Shown in pieces: positions 10,115-19,653 of a stretch of DNA of 64,000 nt; position 1 is the first letter of the stretch, and the number at the start of each line of letters is the position of its first letter. The stretch is from CBDCEG01 sp965215775 (GTDB lineage: Bacteria > Pseudomonadota > Gammaproteobacteria > Cardiobacteriales > Ostreibacteriaceae): the NCBI GenBank assembly GCA_965215775.1, contig CBDCEG010000009.1, positions 124,001 through 188,000 of the forward strand. The letters are read 5' to 3'. The notes under the pieces were generated by a model that saw nothing but the letters and a program-made list of their open reading frames with translations, was not told where the DNA came from and did no database searches. A program made the position numbers and the translations under genes.

Positions 10115-10153
10115 AAAAGAGGATATAACTCAAAATAGCTAAAGAAATAAAAA

Positions 10154-10187
10154 AAGCCCTAGAAGTTTTTACTTTTAGGGCTTTTTT
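10154..10187 (+). terminator. Rho-independent terminator after surA
   Basis: A 12-bp stem (AAGCCCTAGAAG at 10154-10165 pairing with 10172-10183, one G-T pair) with a 6-base loop is followed by a run of T to 10187. Confidence 0.9.
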
Positions 10188-10304
10188 ACGATATAAATAT
10201 CAAATAATTAATCAGAAAAGCTCAACTGGTCATTATCGCTATATTCTATAAACTAATTCTGCTAGATATAGCTTGGTTAGTTATTAAGTAGAAAAAAAAC
10301 CAAC

Positions 10305-11105
10305 TTAAAACCTATCAATAAAATTTATAACCTCTTCCTTTGTAAACTGGTTAGACATAACATCATGTCCAGTATTTGGTAAGATTACAACTTTTGCATT
10401 TTTAAATCTAAATAAAGCATCAGCAGCATGACCTTTATTATTGTAAGCATTATTCCAAACATTATTTGCACCAAAAAAAGCATCATCACGCCCCATTATA
10501 TTTAAAAATGGATCTTTTCTAAAATCTGCACCAATTATTGCATAATCAGTATAATATCCAGGTTCACAGCTATAAGATAAAACAATACGAGCTTTGAATT
10601 CTTTGCCATTATAACGAGCGGCAGCAAATGCACCTTCTGAATTTCCCATCAAAAACATACTTTTAGTATTGATAAAAGGAACTTCATTTAACCTATTAAT
10701 AAACAGAGTTATCTCAGCTTGCCTATAAGCATGTATTTCTTCGTAGTTTTCTTTTGGAATAGGTGATACATAAGTTGGTCTATCTTTACTTGCGTAAGAG
10801 TTAGGAGAAAAGAATATATGCCCAGCTTTAACAATCCATTTTCTAAAAGTATCTCCTTTTGAAAACTTACCAGAACCTTCCATATAAAAAACAGTTTTTA
10901 GGTTATTTTCAAAAGAGATAAGTTCCGGAATTTCTTTTTTGGCTAAACTTAATGAGCCGTAAAAATCGTTGCTTCCTGTAATTGATTTAGGAATGCCTAT
11001 ATAAGCATCATTAAAACAATTTTCAAAGCCATCAAATTTGTCTAAAAAGGGCTTGTGGTCAATCAATCCTAAGTTTAAAGTTTCTCTATTTTTAAAGTTC
11101 ATCAC
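10305..11105 (-). CDS. Alpha/beta hydrolase, dienelactone-hydrolase-like
   Basis: Predicted cytoplasmic serine hydrolase of unknown substrate, 266 aa with no signal peptide. The nucleophile elbow is GNSEGAF (about residue 154), a candidate acid is in GRDDAFFG (about 205) and the histidine in NTGHDVM (about 248), in correct order and spacing for an alpha/beta hydrolase triad. It lies downstream of dcuC on the same strand (27 bases apart), so they may be co-transcribed. I do not recognise a named enzyme. Confidence 0.7.
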   Translation of the reverse strand: MMNFKNRETLNLGLIDHKPFLDKFDGFENCFNDAYIGIPKSITGSNDFYGSLSLAKKEIPELISFENNLKTVFYMEGSGKFSKGDTFRKWIVKAGHIFFSPNSYASKDRPTYVSPIPKENYEEIHAYRQAEITLFINRLNEVPFINTKSMFLMGNSEGAFAAARYNGKEFKARIVLSYSCEPGYYTDYAIIGADFRKDPFLNIMGRDDAFFGANNVWNNAYNNKGHAADALFRFKNAKVVILPNTGHDVMSNQFTKEEVINFIDRF

Positions 11106-11132
11106 GCCCTTTTTATAAGAATTTATAAAAGC

Positions 11133-12590
11133 TTATTTATAAAATATTACTGTTAATAATATACATAATATTATTGAAACTAGCATAGGAACAACAGTTC
11201 TACGCACAACTTCAGTAGTTTTTAGCCCTGCTATCCCTGCAATAGCAACGACCACAGCAGCAATTGGCGACATACTACGACCAATTGAGCTACCCATCTG
11301 CATTGGCAACATAACTGAAATATTTGAGATTCCAAATTTAGAAGCAATATTAGGTGCTATCTCTACAAAAGACATAAAACTAGCAACTCCAGAACCCATA
11401 ATAAATGCAGCTAAAGCAATAAAAACAGTGGAAACAATAATCATACCAACACCGCCTATACCAAGACCATATGCGAAGTTAAGAAGCGAATTAACAGCTC
11501 CCATATCTTTTAGTGCAGTTGCAAATATTTGGGCTGCAATAATTAAAACTACAACACTTGCAAATACTGAAGCCATTCCATCTAAAAATATTTTATAACC
11601 AGCTGCTGTTTTTTTAAAGTTCCTTTCTCTCAAACCATGTATAACCATAGCAAGAAATACTGATATAAGCATTGCTACTGTAAGGTTCATTTTTGCAGGT
11701 CCTTTATAATCTAAACCAATACTATTTTTCATCCAAGCTAAAAAATCTGGATTACCAAAAACAAGTTTAGAAAATAATAAAAGCATTACAAATGGAACTA
11801 ATGGTAAAATTGCATAATATCCAGGAGCTTCTTTTGTAGCTTCTCCCGTTTCAGTATTTGGAGATTTTGCCATTTCACCAATATGTTCTTTAGGGTTCCA
11901 CCCATCTTTAATATCACAGCGTCTTTGCCAAAAAATATGCACAAACATTGTTACAATAACAAGTATTGAACCAATAAGAAGCTGATAATCAACAAAATAA
12001 TTTACTGGTGTCATATTAATAGCTTCTGAAGCCCTGACAACATTTGATTGAACATGTCCTAGCTCAAAAGCTTGCGAAGTAGCAATAACACCAACAGCAG
12101 AAGCTTTAGAAATTCCTGCTCCAAGCATAACAGGATAAAGCGTTACCATTAACATTAACCCAAGCCCTGTAGCTGATGTTATAAATAAACTAACAAATAT
12201 GCCAATTAAATATGCCAAACCTAAAACAACCCAAGAGTTATTGATAAGTGCAACAGGTTTTGTAGAAACTTTTACCAAAGCTTGAGATGCTCCTATATGA
12301 GACATATAAGCCCCAAACCCAGCAACCGCCATAATGATAAGCCCTAGTCCACCCATACGATACGAGAAAATTTCTTTTAATTTTACAAAGACATCTAGTA
12401 ATGCAAAACCGGTTGATTTTTCAATAATTGGAATTCCACTAATCCAGTGTGCAGAAAGGTATAAAATAATACCAGCAATTGTAAGCACTGCTTGAGGATA
12501 GTATTCTTTTAATACTAGCCAAGCAAGCCCAATAACAACAACAGCTGCAATAATTAATTCATAAACTGTAGGTATAATTTCATGATTCAT
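11133..12590 (-). CDS. dcuC: C4-dicarboxylate transporter, DcuC family
   Basis: Inner-membrane carrier with about 12 hydrophobic segments, used for dicarboxylate uptake/efflux such as succinate export during fumarate respiration. Family signatures: RMGGLGLIIMAVAGFGAYMSH near residue 77, SATGLGLMLMVTLYPVM, and the C-terminal MGSSIGRSMSPIAAVVVAIA. Its hydrophilic loop around residues 220-250 has a charged insertion. Length 485 aa is close to family norm. The start ATG is preceded on the minus strand by a GGAG-like site. It is divergent from the DUF1223 gene. Confidence 0.88.
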   Translation of the reverse strand: MNHEIIPTVYELIIAAVVVIGLAWLVLKEYYPQAVLTIAGIILYLSAHWISGIPIIEKSTGFALLDVFVKLKEIFSYRMGGLGLIIMAVAGFGAYMSHIGASQALVKVSTKPVALINNSWVVLGLAYLIGIFVSLFITSATGLGLMLMVTLYPVMLGAGISKASAVGVIATSQAFELGHVQSNVVRASEAINMTPVNYFVDYQLLIGSILVIVTMFVHIFWQRRCDIKDGWNPKEHIGEMAKSPNTETGEATKEAPGYYAILPLVPFVMLLLFSKLVFGNPDFLAWMKNSIGLDYKGPAKMNLTVAMLISVFLAMVIHGLRERNFKKTAAGYKIFLDGMASVFASVVVLIIAAQIFATALKDMGAVNSLLNFAYGLGIGGVGMIIVSTVFIALAAFIMGSGVASFMSFVEIAPNIASKFGISNISVMLPMQMGSSIGRSMSPIAAVVVAIAGIAGLKTTEVVRRTVVPMLVSIILCILLTVIFYK

Positions 12591-12749
12591 AATTTACTCC
12601 ATTTAATAGTTTGTATTTTATTACATATTTATTGTAAGGGATTTTTTGATAACGCGCAATGTTTCAGTAAGATTAAATTAGAAACCAAAAGCAAATAACT
12701 ATCGTATAAATAATATTACTAACTAATTTATTACTTATTTGGAGATATT

Positions 12750-13517
12750 ATGCAAAGACATTTAAAGTTATTACTAATTTTGACTATTATTTCTTTATCA
12801 TCTCAAAGCTTTAGTCAGAAATTTAGTAGTGGAGAGAAGCAAAAAATTGTGATTGAACTTTTTAGTTCACAAGGGTGCAGTAGTTGCCCTCCAGCTGAAA
12901 AATTTATTAGAGATTTGCAAAAAAGCCCTAAACTTTGGAAAGAATATATTCCTGTAGTTTATCATATTGATTATTGGAATTATATTGGCTGGAGTGACCC
13001 ATTTTCAAACAAAAAAAATACAAATAGACAATACTCTCATAAAAAAAATGGCAATGTTAAATCAGTTTACACTCCTAGTTTTATTATCAATGGAGGTGAG
13101 TGGAAAGGTTTTTTTAGTTTAAAAAGACAACTTCCAAAGCTAAGTAATAAAGATATTGGAAACTTGGAAGTGAATATAGAAAACAATAAATTAACTGCCA
13201 AATTTAGTGAAAAATCAAACTTAGATAATAAGTCATTATTGCTAAATATAGTTTTTTTAGGAATGGATATTATTACAGAAATAAAAGCAGGTGAAAATGA
13301 TGGCAAAAAAGTTACAGAAAGTTTTGTAGTATTAAAACAGACAGTAATCTCTCCTACAAAAGTAAATAATAAAAATATATTCTGGCAAGTAGCTTTGGAT
13401 AAAGACCTTAAAGATAACTTTAATTCAAAAAAATCAGAGAAATTTGCAATAGCAGTATGGGTTAGTGGTAGTAATATGAAACCAATCCAAGCAATAGGCG
13501 GTTATATTAACTTATAG
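12750..13517 (+). CDS. DUF1223 family secreted thioredoxin-like protein
   Basis: Exported protein of unknown function with a thioredoxin-like fold. A signal peptide covers about residues 1-22 (ISLSSQSFSQ end). The DUF1223 hallmark VIELFSSQGCSSCPPAEK follows at about 35-52, with a CSSC redox or metal pair, then HIDYWNYIGWSDPFS and YTPSFIINGG. A GGAG ribosome site precedes the ATG. It stands alone, facing nhaC convergently. The C-terminal half is the beta-rich domain usual in the family. Confidence 0.85.
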   Translation: MQRHLKLLLILTIISLSSQSFSQKFSSGEKQKIVIELFSSQGCSSCPPAEKFIRDLQKSPKLWKEYIPVVYHIDYWNYIGWSDPFSNKKNTNRQYSHKKNGNVKSVYTPSFIINGGEWKGFFSLKRQLPKLSNKDIGNLEVNIENNKLTAKFSEKSNLDNKSLLLNIVFLGMDIITEIKAGENDGKKVTESFVVLKQTVISPTKVNNKNIFWQVALDKDLKDNFNSKKSEKFAIAVWVSGSNMKPIQAIGGYINL

Positions 13518-13571
13518 ACAGTTACTTTATTATTTGCAATCGTAATATAAGCTATAAACATAATATACCTC

Positions 13572-14969
13572 TTATTTCCCTAAACACTTAACTTTGAGGA
13601 CGCCAAATCCTATGCTAGCTAATAAAATAGATATTATTGGGTTTAGATAATTAAAAAAACTAAAATAAATATACTCGTAACTATTAAGGCTAAGTGTGCC
13701 TGCAAAAAATGCACCAGCAGTTGTCCAAGGAATTAAAGGGCTGCTTAAGGTTGCACCCTCTTCTAATGTCCTTGATAACATTTGTTTTTTAAGCCCTTGC
13801 TGTTTAAATTTACCCTTAAATAATTGCCCACCAAGGACAATAGAAAGATAAGCTTCTCCCATCATCATATTAGTTAATATACTTGATAATATTGTGGTTG
13901 TCATCAATCCTACATTGGACTTAACGCTTTTTAATATGCCTTGGATTAGTTTTTTTATAACCCCAGATTTATCTAAAATGCCTCCAAGCGCAAGAGCAAT
14001 AAATGCCATAGAAAATGTCCACATCATACTTTTTAGCCCACCTCTGCTTAAAAGGTCATCTAAACTTTTAAGCCCTGTATTAGGCTTGTATCCACTATGC
14101 AAATTATTTAAGGCATCAGTGAAATTTGCATTTTGAATAACCACCGATATAAATACAGCAACTGCTATAGCTATTATCATAGATGGTTCTGCTGGCACTT
14201 TGAGAATCATAAGTGCAAACATAATAATTATAGGAAGTAAAACAACAGGATTAATATTATATGTATTTAAAATACTTTGTTTAAGAGTTGCAATTTCTTG
14301 CTGTGGGATTGAGTTATCAGAGTAATTTAAACTAATAATCCAAAAAATAATAATACAAATGATAAAAGTTGGAATAGTTGAGTAAAGCATTGATTTTATA
14401 TGCTTATATAAATCAGTATCAGCAGTTAATGCCGCTAAATTTGTTGTATCAGAAACTGGGGACATTTTATCTCCAAAGCAAGCTCCAGAAATAACCATAC
14501 CTGCAACAATCGCAGGCGGAAGACCTAACGCAGACCCAATTCCCATTAAAACAACACCGATTGTCCCAGCTGTTCCCCAAGAGGTTCCTGTTGCAACAGA
14601 CATTATGCTACATAAAATAAATCCTGCTGGTAAAAAATAACTTGCCCCAAGGATATTAATACCATAGTAGATTAAAGTTGCTATTGTTCCACTTTGCATA
14701 AATGCAGAAATTATAATACCAATAAGAATAAATATATAAAAAGAACCTAGAGCTTTTTGAACTCCTGAATTCATTGCATTTCTAATAGATGTGAAGCTTT
14801 TACAGCCTTTATACATAAATAAACCAGCCCAAATAACGCAAATAATTAAAAGAATATGCAGGCTTATTTTATATTTGAACAACCCGAAACCAATTATAAA
14901 AACTATTCCTATAAAGCAAATTATAGCTTCAAAAAGTTTTATTTCTGATTTGTTTGAGGGTTGTTGCAT
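13572..14969 (-). CDS. nhaC: Na+/H+ antiporter NhaC family
   Basis: Inner-membrane sodium/proton antiporter, 465 aa with about 12 membrane helices. Diagnostic stretches are ATGTSWGTAGTIGVVLMGIG (about 128-147), SGACFGDKMSPVSDTTNLAA (about 166-185) and EGATLSSPLIPWTTAGAFFA near the C-terminus. It fits a cell that runs a sodium cycle with NQR. Convergent with DUF1223 across a 54-base gap. Confidence 0.9.
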   Translation of the reverse strand: MQQPSNKSEIKLFEAIICFIGIVFIIGFGLFKYKISLHILLIICVIWAGLFMYKGCKSFTSIRNAMNSGVQKALGSFYIFILIGIIISAFMQSGTIATLIYYGINILGASYFLPAGFILCSIMSVATGTSWGTAGTIGVVLMGIGSALGLPPAIVAGMVISGACFGDKMSPVSDTTNLAALTADTDLYKHIKSMLYSTIPTFIICIIIFWIISLNYSDNSIPQQEIATLKQSILNTYNINPVVLLPIIIMFALMILKVPAEPSMIIAIAVAVFISVVIQNANFTDALNNLHSGYKPNTGLKSLDDLLSRGGLKSMMWTFSMAFIALALGGILDKSGVIKKLIQGILKSVKSNVGLMTTTILSSILTNMMMGEAYLSIVLGGQLFKGKFKQQGLKKQMLSRTLEEGATLSSPLIPWTTAGAFFAGTLSLNSYEYIYFSFFNYLNPIISILLASIGFGVLKVKCLGK

Positions 14970-15003
14970 TGTAAGTTTCTATTTTATTAGAGAGTATTTA
15001 AAC

Positions 15004-15039
15004 AAAAAGCCCTTAGCTATAAAAACTAAAGGCTTTTTT
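15004..15039. terminator. Bidirectional-looking hairpin terminator between DUF937 gene and nhaC
   Basis: Arms 15007-15016 and 15026-15035 (AAGCCCTTAG with CTAAAGGCTT, one G-T pair) are flanked by A-run on the left and T-run on the right. It most likely ends the minus-strand DUF937 transcript. Confidence 0.8.
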
Positions 15040-15057
15040 GTTTCAAATAGTTTGACT

Positions 15058-15594
15058 TTATTTGAAGAATTTACCTGCTAAGCTCATAATATCGCTTAAA
15101 CCAAATCCATCGCCATCTTTATCAAGCATAGATGTAACCATATCAACAATTCCACCATTACTTGATTGAACATTTCTTGATTTAGCTTGCTTACCTAAAG
15201 ACCCCATAGCCATTGATGCAACCATAGGTAATAGTTTTTTAAGAATTGAAGAGTCAATGCCAACACTTTGAGAAGCTTGACTTGCTAGCTCTCTACTTTC
15301 TTTCTTTCCGCCTAAAATTTGCTCAAGGATACTATTACCGCCTGCTACCGCATCATCATCATATAACTTGGCATTATCATCGTCTAAATAGTTTTCCTGC
15401 TGTGCAGAAGCTATTTGGTCTAGTATTGATGTGTTGTTTTTTTGTGCTTGCTGATTTATTCCTCTTGTAACACCTGGAAGTAAAGAACCAATAGCTTCTT
15501 TAGCTTTAGATTCATTTAACCCAAACTTTTCCATAATATCAGTTAAATTTCCTTTATTTTTACCGCCTAAAATCATTTCTAATAGTTGATCCAT
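15058..15594 (-). CDS. DUF937 family protein (YidB-like)
   Basis: Small soluble protein of unknown function, 178 aa. The DUF937 pattern is clear: LLEMILGG at the start, an AIGSLLPGVTRGIN segment (about 36-50), LASQASQSVGIDSSILKKLL (about 102-121) and a glycine-rich DMVTSMLDKDGDGFGLSDIM region near the C-terminus with a DKDGDGFG loop that resembles a calcium-binding loop. It lies 25 bases downstream of ppiD on the same strand and may share its transcript. Confidence 0.8.
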   Translation of the reverse strand: MDQLLEMILGGKNKGNLTDIMEKFGLNESKAKEAIGSLLPGVTRGINQQAQKNNTSILDQIASAQQENYLDDDNAKLYDDDAVAGGNSILEQILGGKKESRELASQASQSVGIDSSILKKLLPMVASMAMGSLGKQAKSRNVQSSNGGIVDMVTSMLDKDGDGFGLSDIMSLAGKFFK

Positions 15595-15619
15595 TTTATT
15601 CCTCTTTATTTAATTTTAA

Positions 15620-17479
15620 TTAATTTCCTAAACTTTCTTTAATAGAAGTTCTTTCTGTAAGTGATTCTAAGAATGCAGAGTATTCAGCATTACCCATACC
15701 AGACTCAAGTTGAGATAGTATTTGTTTTGTTTGTTTTTTCTGCTCTTCTGTAATACTTCCCAGTCTAATATTTTCACTAACATAGACAATTATATCATCA
15801 TTGGCTGTTGATATTATCTCTACTTCATTACTTGGTCTAACTGCTTTTTTAGTTATTCCCAAAATTGAAATGATACCTAATGTTTCATTTGGCTGAGTTT
15901 TTGCACTAATATCTTTGATTTTTAGAACATCAAACCCTTTTGATTTTGCAACTTGGGCAAAATTATTGGTTTTAACTTCTTTTGTAATTTCTTTAATTAA
16001 TTTGGTGATTTGTGTAGAGATATTCTCTTCCGACGCAGCTTTTTTTATTATCTCTTTAATATCTTTAAGAGGTTGTATTTCAGAAGGTTTAATATCTAGA
16101 ACTTTATAAATTACAACTCTATTTCCATTCTCAAGTTGAATAGGTTCTTGTAATTTATTTAGTTCAGGTGAAGTATTCCCGAAAATAGTTTCATTAAAAG
16201 CTTGCTCAGCAATTAATTTCGCACCTTCTGATTTAGTAATAAGACCTGTTTTTAAAATAGGAAGATTCATTTCTTTTGCAATAGACTCTAAAGTTTCTTG
16301 TTTTTTAGAGCTAAAAACTAGTGTTTCTAACTTTTCTAGTTTTTCCTTTAAAAGCTTATCTAATTTAGGCTTTAGCAAGTCATCTTTTATTGAATTTGTA
16401 GCATCTGCAAGTGATTTAACCTCAGCTGACACAATCTCCTTTTGCTTATCTAATTTTAGTATAAAGAAGCCATCTTCAGTTTTAATAGGTGCAGAAATAT
16501 CACCAATATTATTTAATGCAAATATAGCATTATCTAGATTATCACCAACTCCGAATTGTCCAGACTGGCTTAGTTCCAAAGTTTCAGACCCAGTAATTTT
16601 ATCAGCCATAGATTCTTTTAATTTACTAATATCATTATTATTTTCTGCCAAGAAATTATAAGCTAACTTTGCATTACTTTCTGTTTTGAAAATTAAATAG
16701 CTTACTTCCCTAAGATATTTTTGTTTATTCACATATGATTGATATTTTGCTTTTATTTCTGTATCAGAGACCGTTAAATTTTCTTCTTTTGCAAGTTGAC
16801 GGTAACCTAAGTCAATATAACTAATGCTTACTTTATCTTCTGTTTTAAAGTTTTCTTTATTAGTTTTATAGTATTTTGTTATTTCTGGTTCTGTTGCATT
16901 ATGTGAGAAATCAGCTCTTTTTAGTGTAAAGAATGATAAGTCTCTTTTTGCATTAAATATTTCTATTCCAGGGGTTATTTCTATTTCACTAACAATGGCT
17001 GATTTTAATAAGCTAGATGCAAAATCATCACCAGCCATACCTTCAGATAGTGATTCTTCATACCCTTGCATTCCACCATAATATGCAACCCTTTCTTTAT
17101 AAACTTTTTTGTCAAACTTACCACCTAAGAAAAAACTTTGGTTATTTTTTATTACGCTTTCAACTTTTGACTTGCTCACACCAAAACTATGCTCAGACAT
17201 AAACTTTTTAACAGCCAAACTTATTTTTAAATCTGAAACAGCTTTGGACTTAGCAATGTCTTCTGGTATATCTGGGTAACTTGCTTTTATTTCTTTTATT
17301 TTATCCTCAAGATTTTTAGCTGTTATTTCAGACCCACCAGCAGATAAAACAACGGCCTCACTCTTACCACCTTGTCCATATTGAGATGTTCCAAAACCAG
17401 CCATTCCCAACAGAACTAAACCAATAACGATGTAAAAAAACTTACTACTTTTTTCTTTTCTAATTGTTTCTAACGACAT
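15620..17479 (-). CDS. ppiD: Peptidylprolyl isomerase PpiD-like, SurA-N/parvulin membrane protein
   Basis: Periplasmic folding factor anchored in the inner membrane near the Sec translocon. From the chosen start the order is a short cytosolic tail, one membrane helix (FFYIVIGLVLLGMAGFG), a SurA-N-like domain and a degenerate parvulin domain around residues 245-350 (EVSYLIFK ... FGVGDNLDNAIFAL ... DGFFILKL), then a long helical C-terminal part. Start chosen at 17479 because GGTAG sits 6 bases ahead; an upstream in-frame start would add 20 residues without a ribosome site. Position next to tRNAs, hupB and lon is the classic gammaproteobacterial arrangement. Confidence 0.85.
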   Translation of the reverse strand: MSLETIRKEKSSKFFYIVIGLVLLGMAGFGTSQYGQGGKSEAVVLSAGGSEITAKNLEDKIKEIKASYPDIPEDIAKSKAVSDLKISLAVKKFMSEHSFGVSKSKVESVIKNNQSFFLGGKFDKKVYKERVAYYGGMQGYEESLSEGMAGDDFASSLLKSAIVSEIEITPGIEIFNAKRDLSFFTLKRADFSHNATEPEITKYYKTNKENFKTEDKVSISYIDLGYRQLAKEENLTVSDTEIKAKYQSYVNKQKYLREVSYLIFKTESNAKLAYNFLAENNNDISKLKESMADKITGSETLELSQSGQFGVGDNLDNAIFALNNIGDISAPIKTEDGFFILKLDKQKEIVSAEVKSLADATNSIKDDLLKPKLDKLLKEKLEKLETLVFSSKKQETLESIAKEMNLPILKTGLITKSEGAKLIAEQAFNETIFGNTSPELNKLQEPIQLENGNRVVIYKVLDIKPSEIQPLKDIKEIIKKAASEENISTQITKLIKEITKEVKTNNFAQVAKSKGFDVLKIKDISAKTQPNETLGIISILGITKKAVRPSNEVEIISTANDDIIVYVSENIRLGSITEEQKKQTKQILSQLESGMGNAEYSAFLESLTERTSIKESLGN

Positions 17480-17539
17480 ATATCTACCTTTTTTTAAATG
17501 CTTATAGTAATAAATCAATTTACTACTGCTTGTTACCAA

Positions 17540-17856
17540 AGTCCATTATTTTATATGAAATTTGGATAAAATTCTGTAAATAAATTAAATTTAATAAAAA
17601 CTTATTTTAATTACTCAAAAAATAATGCAAACCTAAAGGATATAAATCAATTAAAACCTTATAAATATACAATTATTAATAAAACTTATGTAATTCTAGA
17701 ATCTAGCTTTTGATTTTTAAGATCCTAAAAAATAAAAGTTTTGTGAAAATTTAGTTAATTTAAATTTATTTAGATTTGCTTAAACTTATTTAAATCATTT
17801 AAAACTAACTCAAAAGTAGTTTGAAAGTGAATTAAATAACCAATTAAATTTCAAGC
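17540..17856. other. AT-rich intergenic stretch between ppiD and the tRNA genes
   Basis: About 320 bases with no convincing reading frame or RNA. It should hold the ppiD promoter (transcribed leftward). Nothing else is supported. Confidence 0.5.
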
Positions 17857-17885
17857 AAAAAAAAAGACGCATAATATGCGTCTTT
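17857..17885 (-). terminator. Terminator of the tRNA transcript
   Basis: A perfect 10-bp stem (17863-17872 with 17876-17885, AAAGACGCAT/ATGCGTCTTT) and 3-base loop end in a U-run on the minus strand (A-run 17857-17862). It closes the hupB/tRNA-Val/tRNA-Asp block before ppiD. Confidence 0.88.
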
Positions 17886-17891
17886 AAAAAA

Positions 17892-17968
17892 TGGCGGAGC
17901 GGACGGGATTCGAACCCGCGACCTCCGGCGTGACAGGCCAGCATTCTAACCAGCTGAACTACCGCTCC
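17892..17968 (-). tRNA. tRNA-Asp (anticodon GTC)
   Basis: 77-base cloverleaf on the minus strand: acceptor GGAGCGG pairs with CCGCTCC, anticodon loop CTGTCAC carries GTC, T-loop GGTTCGAACC, and CCA is encoded at the 3' end. Confidence 0.97.
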
Positions 17969-17974
17969 TTTTTT

Positions 17975-18050
17975 TGGTGGGTGTTAGAGGACTTGAACCT
18001 CTGACCCTCGCCTTGTAAGGGCGATGCTCTACCAACTGAGCTAAACACCC
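17975..18050 (-). tRNA. tRNA-Val (anticodon TAC)
   Basis: 76-base cloverleaf on the minus strand: acceptor GGGTGTT pairs with AACACCC, anticodon loop CTTACAA carries TAC, T-loop GGTTCAAGTCC, encoded CCA. It lies 6 bases upstream of tRNA-Asp and 9 bases after the hupB stop, so all three are probably one transcript. Confidence 0.97.
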
Positions 18051-18059
18051 TAAAAAAGA

Positions 18060-18338
18060 TTACTTACCTTTAACAGTATCTTTTAATGTTTTACCTGCTT
18101 TGAAAGCTGGAACTTTAGACGCTTTAATTTTAAGTGGCTCACCAGTTCTTGGGTTTCTACCCATTCTTGCTGCTCTTTTACGAACTTCAAAAGTTCCAAA
18201 ACCGATTAAAGTAACTTTATCGCCTTTTTTAAGAGCTTTAGAAATACTTTCAATAACAGCGTTTACTGCATTACCTGCATCAACTTTAGTTATTTTTGCT
18301 TCTTTTGCTACTGCAGAAACTAATTCTGTTTTATTCAT
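18060..18338 (-). CDS. hupB: DNA-binding protein HU
   Basis: Histone-like dimer that bends DNA. 92 residues with the HU signature GFGTFEVRKRAARMGRNP (about 47-64) and the usual MNKTELVSAVA start. Originally it followed lon directly; IS30 copy 1 now separates them, leaving about 245 bases upstream that should still contain the hupB promoter. Confidence 0.97.
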   Translation of the reverse strand: MNKTELVSAVAKEAKITKVDAGNAVNAVIESISKALKKGDKVTLIGFGTFEVRKRAARMGRNPRTGEPLKIKASKVPAFKAGKTLKDTVKGK

Positions 18339-18581
18339 AGTTATTTACCTTTTATTATTAATATAATTATTATTTATTCTATAAGTCAAAACAATGCCTG
18401 ACTTAATTCCAAAAAGATTATAGTTAAATAAACTTTAGTTGCAAGTTTTATTTCATAAAAAATAAAACTTATTGCTCAAAAGCCTACAACCATAACGCTG
18501 TGATAATTTATACATTGTTTGATACAGCTTGTCAAACCACTTTTCTAATTTTTTGTTATTTCATTACTGTTTGAAAGCTTA

Positions 18582-18584
18582 TAT
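18582..18584. repeat. Left target-site duplication (TAT) of IS30 copy 1
   Basis: TAT here and TAT at 19654-19656 flank the element exactly. Confidence 0.75.
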
Positions 18585-19653
18585 GCTAGATTCTACCTAC
18601 AAGTGCAACTTTTCAAGTTCAGCTTGAAAGACTTCATTTGGGGTTTTAAATCCTAGTCGTTTTCGTGGTCTATTATTAATAAGTTCTACAAAATAAGCAA
18701 GGTCTTCATCAGAAACATTATTAAAATCAGTGCCTTTGGGGATAAATTCTCGGAGCAAACCGTTGGTATTTTCATTAGTTCCTCTTTCCCAAGGTGAGTA
18801 AGCGTGTGCAAAATAAACATTCATTTTTACTTGTTTTTCAATCTCTTGGTGTAAAGAAAACTCTTTGCCATTATCGTATGTCATGCTTATTCGTAACTCA
18901 TTTGGTAAGTCCTTGAAATCTTTAACTGTAGCTTCTAAAATAGCTTTTGCGGTTGATTTTTTCACTTTGGAAGCTATTAATTTACCACTTTTTCTTTCAA
19001 CATTTGTAACTATCGCGCCTTGGTGATTTTTACCGACAATTGTGTCTCCTTCCCAATGTCCAACTTCTTCTCTAAGCTCAATATTTTGCGGTCTTTCATC
19101 AATCATTCTACGATCTTTTATTTGATATTTTTCTTTTCTATCATGTTGATATTTCTTACCTTTTCTTCTAAAATACATCTTAACTAATTTTGGGTGATAC
19201 TTATAAACAAATTGATAAATAGTCTCGTGGCAAATCGATTCTTGCGCCTCCTCTCGCCACTTTCCAGAAATTTGTTCTGGCGACCAATGTTGCTCTATTT
19301 TTATCAAAATATATTTCTCTAAAATACTATCAGGTAATATCCTAACATGCTTATTTGCAATAGATTTCCTCTTGGAAACTTTCTCCCACGCCTCTTCACC
19401 AATAAAGGTTTCTGCGTTTTTATTATTTTTTATGCAGCGGTATATTGTAGTCTTATTTTTGCCTAACTTTATCGCTATTTCACAAGGATTATAATTCTCC
19501 TCAAGCAATGTTTCAATTTTTGTCATATCAGTTCTGGTTAATTGTGTGTATTTTTTCATAATGTTATTATCTTAGTTAATAAAAATAAAAACAACTAGTT
19601 CCAAATTAAAACCAGAAAATAAAATTTAGTTGCACTTCGATTTAGAAACTAGG
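18585..19653 (-). mobile_element. IS30-family insertion sequence, copy 1 (1069 bp)
   Basis: Ends are imperfect inverted repeats of about 26 bp: left GCTAGATTCTACCTACAAGT..., right (complement) CCTAGTTTCTAAATCGAAGT..., both running into GTGCAACT. Boundaries were fixed by comparing the three copies and by matching 3-bp direct repeats. The element carries one transposase gene whose stop lies inside the left repeat. It entered the 3' end of lon; its right repeat supplies the last Lon codons and the stop. Confidence 0.93.
18597..19559 (-). CDS. IS30 family transposase, copy 1
   Basis: 320-residue DDE transposase. An N-terminal helix-turn-helix (TRTDMTKIETLL, then IAIKLGKNKTTIYRCIKNN) recognises the ends. 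The catalytic residues are in GHWEGDTIVGKNHQG (Asp), MTYDNGKEF (Asp) and WERGTNENTNGLLREF (Glu), the IS30 signature. Full length and intact, so probably active or recently active. It differs from copy 2 by one residue near position 54 (Ile for Val). Confidence 0.95.
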   Translation of the reverse strand: MKKYTQLTRTDMTKIETLLEENYNPCEIAIKLGKNKTTIYRCIKNNKNAETFIGEEAWEKVSKRKSIANKHVRILPDSILEKYILIKIEQHWSPEQISGKWREEAQESICHETIYQFVYKYHPKLVKMYFRRKGKKYQHDRKEKYQIKDRRMIDERPQNIELREEVGHWEGDTIVGKNHQGAIVTNVERKSGKLIASKVKKSTAKAILEATVKDFKDLPNELRISMTYDNGKEFSLHQEIEKQVKMNVYFAHAYSPWERGTNENTNGLLREFIPKGTDFNNVSDEDLAYFVELINNRPRKRLGFKTPNEVFQAELEKLHL